Below, piece after piece: positions 1 to 6,124 of a DNA stretch of 7,489 nt (position 1 is its first letter; every line of letters begins with the position of its first letter). A program made the translations under genes and the position numbers. The notes under the pieces were generated by a model. That model made no database searches and had not been told where the DNA came from. It saw only the letters and a program-made list of their open reading frames with translations. The DNA is taken from the NCBI GenBank assembly GCA_002366775.1, contig DFBW01000086.1, forward strand, positions 1 through 7,489, given 5' to 3'. The stretch comes from Roseovarius sp. UBA3070. GTDB lineage: Bacteria; Pseudomonadota; Alphaproteobacteria; Rhodobacterales; Rhodobacteraceae.

Positions 1-426
1 GCGCGCGGCGAAGACGAGCTAAGCGCGGCTGAGTTCCTGAAACTGGTGCGCGAAAAGGCCAAAACCCTGAAGATTGACGCCGAAATGCTGAAACGCCCGG
101 TCAACGTGGGGTTTTCGGGCGGCGAGAAAAAGCGCAACGAAATCCTGCAAATGGCAATGCTTGAGCCAAAAATGTGCATTTTGGATGAGACGGATTCGGG
201 CCTTGATGTGGACGCCATGAAACTGGTGGCCGAAGGTGTGAACGCCCTGCGCGATGCGGGCCGGGGTTTCCTTGTAATCACGCATTATCAACGGCTTCTG
301 GACCACATCAAACCTGATGTGGTGCATATCATGGCCGATGGCCGGATCATCAAATCCGGGGGGCCGGAACTGGCGGTTGAAGTTGAAAACAACGGGTATG
401 CCGACATTCTGGCGGAGGTGGCGTAA
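1..426 (+). CDS. sufC: SufC, Fe-S cluster assembly ATPase (5' truncated by the window)
   Basis: The reading frame is open from base 1, so the gene begins before the window; 141 C-terminal residues are present out of about 250 in the family. Fragment residues 38-48 carry the ABC signature FSGGEKKRNEI, in the form typical of SufC. The Walker B end with the catalytic Glu is LDETD (residues 61-65), followed by the SufC-like SGLDVDAMK, and the H-loop His is at 95 in ITHYQ. The Walker A part is outside the window. SufC is the cytosolic ATPase that drives the SufBCD scaffold during Fe-S cluster building. The GTG at 46 is internal, not a start, because homology continues upstream of it. The stop TAA overlaps the sufD ATG by one base, and the sufD Shine-Dalgarno sequence GGAGGT (414-419) lies within the last codons of sufC. 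Confidence 0.96.
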   Translation, partial: ARGEDELSAAEFLKLVREKAKTLKIDAEMLKRPVNVGFSGGEKKRNEILQMAMLEPKMCILDETDSGLDVDAMKLVAEGVNALRDAGRGFLVITHYQRLLDHIKPDVVHIMADGRIIKSGGPELAVEVENNGYADILAEVA

Positions 427-1715
427 TGGCCCTGCCACAAACCAAAGAGGACGTAACCGAGGCGCGGTTATCCACGATGCAGATGCCCCAAGGTGCCGGT
501 TGGGCCAATGCTTTGCGTGAAAATGCACTGTCACGGCTGCGGGCTGTCGGGCTGCCGGATCGGCGTGACGAATACTGGAAATACACCCGCCCCGATACAT
601 TGGTTCAGGCCCAAGGGCCTCAGGCAGCTTTGTTCGCGACCCAAGAAGAGGACGAACTGTTTGGTGGCGTTGAGCGATTGCAGATTGTCTTTGTTGATGG
701 TGTTTTTGACGCCGAGGCCAGCGATGATCTGAGCGGCGAAAACGTGAAAATCGAACGGCTGGCTGAGGTGTGTGAGACCGATATCCATTGGGCCAAGGAC
801 CTCTATGGCGTGCTTGAAACCAACGGCCAAACCCCGGTGGCCCGCCCGTTGGCAACGTTGAACACAGCGATGGCGACAGACGGTGTGATGATCCATGCAA
901 CCGGTAAGGTAAGCAAAGCTATTCATCTGGTTTATCACCATAAATCAACCAGTTCTGATGCGATCCTCCACCACCTTATCAAGCTGGAGGAAGGCGCCGA
1001 TCTGACCATTTTGGAATCTGGCCCTGCGGCGGCGCGGTTCAACAAGGTGATGGAAGTTGAAATCGCCGATAACGCCAGGTTCCACCATGTGCGCAAGCAG
1101 GGCCGCGATCATGAACGCGTGGCCGTCACACATATATTTGCCCGGCTGGGGCGCGAAAGTGCTTTCAAATCCTTCACCCTGACCGCCAATGGCGTGATGA
1201 CGCGCAATGAATGTGTGATCGAGTTGACGGGTGATGATGCGGTTGCCCATGTTGCAGGTGCGGCGGTGGGGGATGGTGATTTTCACCATGATGACACTGT
1301 GTTTATCACGCATGACGCTGAACGTTGCGAAAGCCGTCAGGTGTTCAAAAAGGTGTTGCGCAACGGCGCGACAGGTGTGTTTCAAGGCAAGATTTTGGTC
1401 AAGGCCGGTGCGCAGAAAACGGATGGCTACCAGATTAGCCAGTCACTGCTGCTGGACGGCGACAGCCAGTTCCTTGCCAAGCCTGAGCTTGAGATCTACG
1501 CCGATGATGTGATTTGTTCGCATGGCTCTACCTCGGGGGCGATTGATGAGGAAGGCCTGTTTTACATGCGCGCGCGCGGCATTCCTGAAAGCACGGCCAC
1601 TGATCTGTTGACGCTGGCCTTTCTGGCCGAAGCTGTCCAAGAAGTCGAGGACGAGGGCCTGCGCGAAGACATCAACAGCCGCCTGAGTGGCTGGCTGGAG
1701 CGGCGGCGCGGCTGA
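426..1715 (+). CDS. sufD: SufD, Fe-S cluster assembly scaffold protein
   Basis: This 429-residue protein is of normal length for SufD. The N-terminal helical part carries EYWKYT (residues 49-54), a motif seen in SufB/SufD proteins. The rest is the SufBD beta-helix domain, with the hallmark CSHGSTSGAIDEEGLFYM starting at Cys364; His366 matches the conserved His of the SufD motif (known as His360 in E. coli). SufD pairs with SufB and both bind SufC; the complex assembles clusters from sulfur delivered by SufS. The start is well supported: GGAGGT at 414-419 lies six bases before ATG 426, and the ATG overlaps the sufC stop (TAATG). The next gene overlaps its stop in the same way (TGATG). SufB is the alternative assignment, but its position after sufC and its length favour SufD. 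Confidence 0.96.
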   Translation: MALPQTKEDVTEARLSTMQMPQGAGWANALRENALSRLRAVGLPDRRDEYWKYTRPDTLVQAQGPQAALFATQEEDELFGGVERLQIVFVDGVFDAEASDDLSGENVKIERLAEVCETDIHWAKDLYGVLETNGQTPVARPLATLNTAMATDGVMIHATGKVSKAIHLVYHHKSTSSDAILHHLIKLEEGADLTILESGPAAARFNKVMEVEIADNARFHHVRKQGRDHERVAVTHIFARLGRESAFKSFTLTANGVMTRNECVIELTGDDAVAHVAGAAVGDGDFHHDDTVFITHDAERCESRQVFKKVLRNGATGVFQGKILVKAGAQKTDGYQISQSLLLDGDSQFLAKPELEIYADDVICSHGSTSGAIDEEGLFYMRARGIPESTATDLLTLAFLAEAVQEVEDEGLREDINSRLSGWLERRRG

Positions 1716-2200
1716 TGCCTGTCACCCGAGACATAGCGGCCACTTACCGCCGGCCTGGAAAGGTGATGCGGCAATTGCTGGCGATGGGCCAGCGCGAGGA
1801 TCGTGCTTTGGCGATCCTGATGGCCGCTTGTGTTGTGGTGTTCATCGGGCAATGGCCCCGGCTGGCGCGAGAAGCACATTTGAGCGGTCAGGAGTTGAAC
1901 CCGCTGCTGGGGGGCACCTTGCTGGCCTGGGTCTTTATGGCGCCACTGATGTTTTATGCAATTGCCTTTGTCAGCTATCTTGCCCTACGCGCTATTGGCG
2001 GGAAACTGTCAGGGTTTGATGCCCGGATCACGCTTTTCTGGGCATTTCTGGCGGCCAGCCCGCTGATTTTGTTGCACGGGTTGGTGGCCGGTTTCATCGG
2101 CCCCGGAGTGCAGCTGCATATCGTGGGGGCCATCTGGCTGGCCCTGTTCCTTTGGTTCTGGATTGCGGGCCTGAAAACCGCAGGTTGGGGGCGCAGATGA
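1715..2200 (+). CDS. YIP1-family integral membrane protein, first of a pair in the suf operon
   Basis: This 161-residue hydrophobic protein has about four membrane segments, near residues 28-47, 66-92, 105-127 and 132-153, and a basic C-terminus ending in GWGRR. The short charged N-terminal part (ATYRRPGKVMRQLL) followed by several helices resembles bacterial proteins annotated as YIP1 family, and such genes are known within alphaproteobacterial suf operons. The ATG overlaps the sufD stop by one base (TGATG). No good Shine-Dalgarno sequence is close: GGAG at 1697-1700 is 14 bases away, so translation probably depends on coupling to sufD. The next gene looks like a diverged paralog, sharing the pattern T-x-R-x-P-x4-R-x-L before its first helix. 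The function is unknown; a role tied to Fe-S assembly at the inner membrane is inferred only from operon position. The family name is given with moderate certainty. Confidence 0.8.
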   Translation: MPVTRDIAATYRRPGKVMRQLLAMGQREDRALAILMAACVVVFIGQWPRLAREAHLSGQELNPLLGGTLLAWVFMAPLMFYAIAFVSYLALRAIGGKLSGFDARITLFWAFLAASPLILLHGLVAGFIGPGVQLHIVGAIWLALFLWFWIAGLKTAGWGRR

Positions 2201-2802
2201 CACGCTTTGACATTCAATCGCTGGTCTTTGAGACGATCCGCTCGCCCTCCACAGCGGCTGCGCGCATCTTGCAGATCAACCTCCCCAAGGAATGGCTGTG
2301 GATGGCACTGGCATTGATGTCAGTGCTCAATGCCATGGTCTATTCGGTGTCATTGCAACTCGCTCCGCCGCTTGACCCGGCGGATGGCATTTTCCTGCCG
2401 CCAGTTCTTCGCTCGCCGGTGTTGCTCACCTTGTTTTTGTTTGCGGCCCTTGGCCTGACGGTGGTGATGCTGCACAAACTGGGCCGGGCGATGAATGGGG
2501 CGGCGTCACTTTATGATATATTGATCCTGATCACTTGGTTACAGGTGCTACGGCTGGCCTTGCAACTGGTGATGCTGGTTTTGTCGTTGTTCATCCCGGC
2601 CTTTGGCGCATTGCTGGGGTTGGTGGCCACCGTTTGGGGCGTCTATATTCTGGCGGTTTTCGTGAATGTTGCGCACCGCTATGACAACACCATGAAATCC
2701 GCTGGTGTCATGGTGCTCAGCTTTCTGGCCATCGCGGTGGGCATGTCCGTGCTGATGGGCCTGCTGGGCGGTTTTAATATGGGAGAGATCGCCAATGTAT
2801 GA
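2197..2802 (+). CDS. YIP1-family integral membrane protein, second of a pair in the suf operon
   Basis: This 201-residue protein has about five membrane segments, near residues 33-53, 73-92, 106-131, 133-157 and 169-190. A short N-terminal region (LVFETIRSPSTAAARIL) is typical of small YIP1-like bacterial proteins. The start chosen is ATG 2197, which overlaps the previous stop as ATGA and has a G-rich stretch (TGGGGGCG) just upstream. An in-frame ATG at 2152 would add 15 polar residues read from inside the preceding gene and is unlikely. Its last 8 bases overlap the start of sufS. Polar residues between helices 4 and 5 (HRYDNTMKSAG) should form a loop. No catalytic motif is visible. Sitting between sufD and sufS makes a link with the SUF pathway likely, but what it does there is unknown. 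Confidence 0.82.
   Translation: MTRFDIQSLVFETIRSPSTAAARILQINLPKEWLWMALALMSVLNAMVYSVSLQLAPPLDPADGIFLPPVLRSPVLLTLFLFAALGLTVVMLHKLGRAMNGAASLYDILILITWLQVLRLALQLVMLVLSLFIPAFGALLGLVATVWGVYILAVFVNVAHRYDNTMKSAGVMVLSFLAIAVGMSVLMGLLGGFNMGEIANV
2781..2787 (+). promoter_or_regulatory. Shine-Dalgarno sequence of sufS inside the preceding gene
   Basis: GGGAGAG lies 7 bases before ATG 2795 and is contained in the coding sequence of the second YIP1-like gene. It fixes the sufS start and shows that sufS can bind ribosomes on its own despite the 8-nt overlap with the gene upstream. Confidence 0.7.
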
Positions 2803-4015
2803 TGTGACCGCCATTCGTGCGGATTTTCCGATCCTGTCACGCACGATCAATGACAAACCGCTGGTCTATCTGGATAGTGGTGCCTCGGCCCAGAAACCAC
2901 AGGTGGTGATTGATGCGATCACATTGGCGTATTCCCATGAATATGCCAATGTGCACCGGGGTCTGCATACACTTAGCAACATAGCGACCGAGAAATATGA
3001 AGATGTGCGCACTATCATTGCGCGGTTCCTGGGGGTGGCAGATGAAGGTCAGATTATTCTGAACTCGGGCACCACCGAGGGCATCAACATGGTGGCCTAT
3101 GGCTGGGCCATGCCGCGGATGCAGGCGGGCGATGAGATTGTCTTGAGTGTGATGGAGCACCACGCCAATATCGTGCCCTGGCATTTTCTGCGCGAGCGTC
3201 AAGGCGTGGCGCTGAAATGGGTGGATGTGGACGCAACCGGTGCCTTGGAGACACAAAAGGTGATTGAGGCGATCACCCCCAAGACCAAGCTGATTGCGAT
3301 CACTCAGGTGTCGAATGTGCTGGGCACCAAGGTGGACATCAAAGCGATCTGTGATGCCGCACGCATGCAGGGTGTGCCGGTGCTTGTTGATGGCTCTCAG
3401 GGGGCTGTGCATATGCCGGTGAATGTTGATGATCTGGGGTGTGATTTCTATGCGATCACGGGCCACAAACTGTACGGGCCTTCCGGGTCCGGGGCGATCT
3501 ATGTGAACAAAGACCGGCTGGCCGAAATGCGCCCCTTCATGGGGGGCGGCGATATGATCCGTGAGGTTTCAAAGGATGAGGTCACTTACAATGATCCACC
3601 AATGAAATTTGAAGCCGGAACACCGGGTATCGTGCAAACCATCGGATTTGGGGTGGCTTTGGAGTACATGATGGGCATCGGAATGGAGGCGATTGCGGCA
3701 CATGAGGATGATCTGTGCGCCTATGCCCAATCCCGCCTCTCGGGCCTGAACTGGCTGAATGTGCAGGGCAGTACGGCGGATAAAGCCGCGATCTTTTCGT
3801 TCACCATGGAGGGGGCCGCACATGCGCATGACATCTCAACCATATTGGACAAAAAAGGCGTGGCCGTGCGGGCAGGGCACCATTGCGCCGGGCCATTGAT
3901 GGATCACCTGGGGGTAAGTGCCACATGTCGCGCATCCTTCGGTATGTACAACACACGAGACGAAGTGGATGTGCTGATCGATGCGCTGGAACTCGCCCAT
4001 GATCTTTTTGCCTGA
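2795..4015 (+). CDS. sufS: SufS, type II cysteine desulfurase
   Basis: This 406-residue PLP enzyme removes sulfur from L-cysteine, giving alanine and a protein-bound persulfide for Fe-S cluster assembly in the cytosol. Visible residues match SufS: SGTTEGIN (91-98) in the phosphate-binding region, EHHANIVPW (121-129) with His123 over the cofactor, LVDGSQ (197-202) with Asp199, and the Schiff-base Lys225 in ITGHKLYGPSG. The active-site Cys364 is in RAGHHCAGP, and Arg379 in CRASFGMYNT binds substrate. The short RxGHHCA loop marks the SufS (group II) type rather than IscS. The gene starts at ATG 2795 with GGGAGAG before it and overlaps the upstream gene by 8 nt. It is the last clear suf gene; no SufE or SufU partner follows, so that partner must be encoded elsewhere. 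The enzyme appears intact. Confidence 0.97.
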   Translation: MYDVTAIRADFPILSRTINDKPLVYLDSGASAQKPQVVIDAITLAYSHEYANVHRGLHTLSNIATEKYEDVRTIIARFLGVADEGQIILNSGTTEGINMVAYGWAMPRMQAGDEIVLSVMEHHANIVPWHFLRERQGVALKWVDVDATGALETQKVIEAITPKTKLIAITQVSNVLGTKVDIKAICDAARMQGVPVLVDGSQGAVHMPVNVDDLGCDFYAITGHKLYGPSGSGAIYVNKDRLAEMRPFMGGGDMIREVSKDEVTYNDPPMKFEAGTPGIVQTIGFGVALEYMMGIGMEAIAAHEDDLCAYAQSRLSGLNWLNVQGSTADKAAIFSFTMEGAAHAHDISTILDKKGVAVRAGHHCAGPLMDHLGVSATCRASFGMYNTRDEVDVLIDALELAHDLFA

Positions 4016-4112
4016 CAATTTTAGAGCTATGGTCGATTTGGGTGCGATATCGTGAAGCGAGTCGCCCTCATATGCACAGATATGAAACCGACCTAAGTAA
4101 TTGGAGAATATG

Positions 4113-4256
4113 ATGAACAAAATTATGAAACTCGCCCTGGTGCTGAGCACGGCCGCAGTATTATCAGCCTGCGCCAAAAAAGAGCCAGAACCATTGGTCG
4201 TAACACCCGAGCCGGTCTACACCGACAAATGGGGTAACGTGGTCGAAGACAGCTGA
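4113..4256 (+). CDS. Small predicted lipoprotein, 47 residues
   Basis: The sequence reads MNKIMKLALVLSTAAVLSAC, then a short polar tail with KKEPEP, TPEPVYTDKWGN and a C-terminal VVEDS. A Lys-containing n-region, a hydrophobic core and the lipobox LSAC (residues 17-20) predict cleavage by signal peptidase II and lipid attachment at Cys20, leaving a mature peptide of 28 residues. GGAG at 4103-4106 precedes two adjacent ATG codons (4110 and 4113). The second has the better spacing (6 bases) and is chosen; starting at 4110 would add one Met. The gene lies 97 nt after sufS with no convincing terminator between them, so read-through from the suf operon is possible. A terminator-like hairpin follows. 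The mature part matches no function I know. Similar tiny proline-rich lipoproteins are common in this bacterial group. Confidence 0.75.
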   Translation: MNKIMKLALVLSTAAVLSACAKKEPEPLVVTPEPVYTDKWGNVVEDS

Positions 4257-4283
4257 CCCCAGCCCGATCAATCAGCAAAAAAA

Positions 4284-4330
4284 GCGACGTCTGCCCATAC
4301 AATTTTCGTGGGGCGGGCGGCGTGGTTTTT
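4284..4330 (+). terminator. Probable rho-independent terminator after the small lipoprotein gene
   Basis: Bases 4284-4296 can pair with 4311-4323 (core CGACGTCTGCCC with GGGCGGGCGGCG), with one mismatch and a few G-T pairs. The loop is 14 nt and TGGTTTTT follows. An A-tract (4277-4283) precedes the stem. The G-T pairs, large loop and slightly displaced T-run lower confidence. Confidence 0.5.
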
Positions 4331-4333
4331 CCG

Positions 4334-4362
4334 TTGCAGCACTGGGGCGAAGGGGCTATAGG
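4334..4362 (+). promoter_or_regulatory. Probable promoter of tRNA-Arg
   Basis: A -35-like TTGCAG (4334-4339) and a -10-like TATAGG (4357-4362) are separated by exactly 17 bases. The start of transcription would fall near 4368-4370, a few bases before the mature tRNA. The -35 keeps only the TTG core, which is common for housekeeping promoters of this bacterial class. The G+C-rich stretch after the -10 (ATCGCCC) resembles the discriminators of stable-RNA promoters. Confidence 0.5.
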
Positions 4363-4373
4363 ATCGCCCTTAG

Positions 4374-4450
<77 letters not shown>

Positions 4451-4466
4451 ACAACATGATGATAAT

Positions 4467-4503
4467 AAAATAGTATCAGCGCCTTACGAGGCGGTGCTAT
4501 TTT
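4467..4503. terminator. Terminator hairpin between tRNA-Arg and the convergent S74 gene, probably bidirectional
   Basis: AAAATAG (4467-4473) pairs with CTATTTT (4497-4503), continued inwards by an imperfect stem (CA/TG and CGCC/GGCG) around a TTACGA loop, with a TAT bulge and one mismatch. A-runs on the left and T-runs on the right make it look like a rho-independent terminator on either strand. It would end the tRNA transcript on + and the S74 transcript on -. Confidence 0.65.
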
Positions 4504-4634
4504 CCAGCCTCATTCTTAGCGCCGTCTTTGACCTGATGCAGGGAAAAAGCGAAGTGCCGCACGACATATAAACGTTTTGGGCGTTTTGGGTATAACCTCG
4601 GATTCAACTTCTACGCGAAACGCTTTAGGTAAAT
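4504..4634. other. Intergenic spacer with a 9-bp tandem repeat; no gene seen
   Basis: This 131-nt stretch separates the convergent tRNA and S74 genes. I see no supported ORF in it. It is richer in A and T than the flanking genes and contains two perfect adjacent copies of CGTTTTGGG at 4573-4590, followed by TATAAC. No convincing second terminator for the S74 gene is present apart from the hairpin at 4467-4503. Confidence 0.6.
4573..4590. repeat. Perfect 9-bp tandem repeat (CGTTTTGGG x2)
   Basis: CGTTTTGGG occurs twice with no spacer (4573-4581 and 4582-4590) in the spacer beyond the 3' end of the S74 gene. It could be a small slippage duplication or a protein-binding site; nothing in the sequence decides between them. 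Confidence 0.85.
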
Positions 4635-5891
4635 CTAGTTGTTCTCAACTACGTCCATTCGTGCGGTCAGTAGCGCGAGGTTGGCCTTCAATTCAGCGAT
4701 TTGCTGACCGTCCGACTGGGTTTGAGTGTGCAGCTTATCAATATAGCCGTGAGCCTCGTTCAGCTCGGCGTGCAGCGCCTTGATAGAGGCCAGAGCAATG
4801 CCCGATGTGTCCAGCGTGGCTATGCCTGTCTCAGTAGCCCCCAACCCGAAAGCCGCATAAAAATCCTGTGCCATGGGGCCAACGTGCCGTGCGCCCGAAG
4901 TATCGTCTTTGTAGGTCCAGCTTGAAACGGGCATGGCAGAAACTTTGTCCAAAATCTCAGCAGTATCCACCGGCACGATCGCCATTTTGGCGTGCTTGTC
5001 GGAGTTCTCGGTCAATGTGCCACCAATGGTCATATCGCCATCGGGATCAAGGAACAGGCCCTGCGACGGATTGGTGCTGGCGGTGATGATGAACCGGCCC
5101 TGAGAGGCGTTTTCATGGGTGAAAAACCAATCGCGATCACTGGCCGTGTTGGACATGGTGATGTAACTGCCACCGTTGTTGCGCATCTCGAACATGTCGG
5201 CCGCGCCGCTACCGCCGGTCTCTTCGATCAGGAATTTTCCGGTACCGTTACTGCGCGACACATGCAGGGCGGCATTGGGGTTCCCGGTGCCAAACCCGGT
5301 ATCGCCGTTAGCCTGGATACGGAAGGAATTGGTGGGCGCGCCCTGTCGGATAAATAACGGCGTCGGGCCGCCTTGCCCGTCTTGCAGGAAAAAGAACTGG
5401 TTGTCACCGCCCATGATCCATTCGTTGCTACTGAACCCGTCGATATTTTCCAGCCGGATTGTCGGGGTCTGATACGACACCGCGTGAATGGTGGACTGCG
5501 GCATGCGAGTTCCGATCCCCAGATTACCATTACTGGCTACGACCAAAGCATTGTCAGGGGCGCCGGCCATGACCCAGAACGGTTCTGTTCCGGCGCTTCG
5601 GTCAGATACAATAAACGCCTCCTCTCCTCCGGCGTCACGCTCGTTGAAAAGCAACCCCCATGACGTGTCGGGATGCGTTGAAGCGGAACGATCATAGGAG
5701 ATGATCCAGTTCGATGTGGGATCGAGTTTGAGAGCGGCTGCGTACAGTCCAAACTGCTCAAAGTTCGCGCAGCCTCCGCCAAGGCAGATATTGCCAGTTG
5801 TGATGATGTCATCGTCAAACAGCTCATCCGCCATTGCCGGACAAGTCAGGCCAAGAAGCAGGGCGATGGAAGGTAATTGGAAGCGATACAT
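4635..5891 (-). CDS. Exported tail-fibre-like protein with a C-terminal peptidase S74 (intramolecular chaperone) domain
   Basis: This 418-residue protein begins with a signal peptide, MYRFQLPSIALLLGLTCPAMA, predicted to be cut before DELFDD. A Cys pair (C36, C41) follows. Three modules then repeat the pattern W...F.I...GAP.NS....NG..GIGT (about 78-128, 158-202 and a weaker copy at 255-292), as in phage tail fibres and related bacterial surface proteins. The S74 domain starts at Ser297 (TENSDKHAKM): Ser297 and Lys302 have the spacing of the known self-cleavage pair, and ARHVGPMAQDF supplies His336. The end (368-418) looks like a coiled coil. By family knowledge the domain guides trimer folding and then cuts itself off. 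Start ATG 5891 is chosen because AAAGG lies just upstream; a GTG at 5900 has no ribosome site. No other phage gene is nearby, so the substrate or surface role is unknown. Confidence 0.85.
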   Translation of the reverse strand: MYRFQLPSIALLLGLTCPAMADELFDDDIITTGNICLGGGCANFEQFGLYAAALKLDPTSNWIISYDRSASTHPDTSWGLLFNERDAGGEEAFIVSDRSAGTEPFWVMAGAPDNALVVASNGNLGIGTRMPQSTIHAVSYQTPTIRLENIDGFSSNEWIMGGDNQFFFLQDGQGGPTPLFIRQGAPTNSFRIQANGDTGFGTGNPNAALHVSRSNGTGKFLIEETGGSGAADMFEMRNNGGSYITMSNTASDRDWFFTHENASQGRFIITASTNPSQGLFLDPDGDMTIGGTLTENSDKHAKMAIVPVDTAEILDKVSAMPVSSWTYKDDTSGARHVGPMAQDFYAAFGLGATETGIATLDTSGIALASIKALHAELNEAHGYIDKLHTQTQSDGQQIAELKANLALLTARMDVVENN

Positions 5892-5900
5892 GGGCTGCAC

Positions 5901-5905
5901 CTTTA
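5901..5905 (-). promoter_or_regulatory. Shine-Dalgarno sequence deciding the start of the S74 gene
   Basis: On the minus strand the leader reads AAAGGTGCAGCCCATG. The AAAGG(TG) core lies at a normal distance before ATG 5889-5891, while it directly abuts or overlaps GTG 5898-5900. This favours the ATG as the real start and gives a compact signal peptide of 21 residues. Confidence 0.6.
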
Positions 5906-5932
5906 TAATTTCGTGGAATAAGTAATATCTGA

Positions 5933-5938
5933 ATTATA
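5933..5938 (-). promoter_or_regulatory. Putative -10 box of the S74 gene promoter
   Basis: On the minus strand there is a perfect TATAAT, 41 bases before ATG 5891. No good -35 hexamer is found at 16-18 bases (CTAGCT at 17). The strong -10 with a weak -35, and the tandem repeat just upstream, would suit an activator-dependent promoter; this is inference. Confidence 0.45.
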
Positions 5939-5964
5939 CTGATTTTTGGCCTTTCAGCTAGCCC

Positions 5965-5980
5965 AGCCGTGTAGCCGTGT
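5965..5980. repeat. Perfect 8-bp tandem repeat (AGCCGTGT x2) upstream of the S74 promoter
   Basis: AGCCGTGT occurs at 5965-5972 and again at 5973-5980, followed by another GT. On the minus strand it sits 26 bases upstream of the TATAAT box, just behind where a -35 would be. It may be a regulator-binding direct repeat or a chance duplication. Confidence 0.8.
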
Positions 5981-6030
5981 GTCTGAGAAGGGCGAGGGTA
6001 GGCTTAAGTTTAACGATCCGGAGCGTACAA

Positions 6031-6099
6031 ATGTCTGATGAAATAGAGGATGAAGAACGTCTCGGAAGCGGCATTGTCATTGCAATTCCAGGGGCTTAA
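6031..6099 (+). CDS. Doubtful 22-residue acidic leader-like peptide
   Basis: ATG 6031 is preceded by GGAG (6020-6023) at a spacing of 7 bases and opens a frame encoding MSDEIEDEERLGSGIVIAIP plus Gly-Ala and a TAA stop. It lies in the gap between the S74 gene and the hpt operon and converges with the latter. The very acidic start and hydrophobic end are unusual, but there is no homology that I recognise and no clear promoter. It may be chance or the remnant of a larger gene. Confidence 0.2.
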   Translation: MSDEIEDEERLGSGIVIAIPGA

Positions 6100-6124
6100 C
6101 GACATTTCGGCTTTGGTCTTCGGA

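Noticed and set aside
19..900. Long minus-strand frame of 293 codons opposite sufC and sufD
   Set aside because: It is antisense to two well-supported genes, is His/Arg/Pro-rich as expected of a shadow frame in G+C-rich DNA, and shows no motif or ribosome site.
2152..2196. Upstream start for the second YIP1-like gene
   Set aside because: It would add 15 polar residues from inside the preceding gene; ATG 2197 has the typical ATGA overlap and starts the recognisable N-terminal pattern.
5892..5900. GTG 5900 as start of the S74 gene
   Set aside because: There is no ribosome site upstream of it, whereas AAAGG fits ATG 5891.
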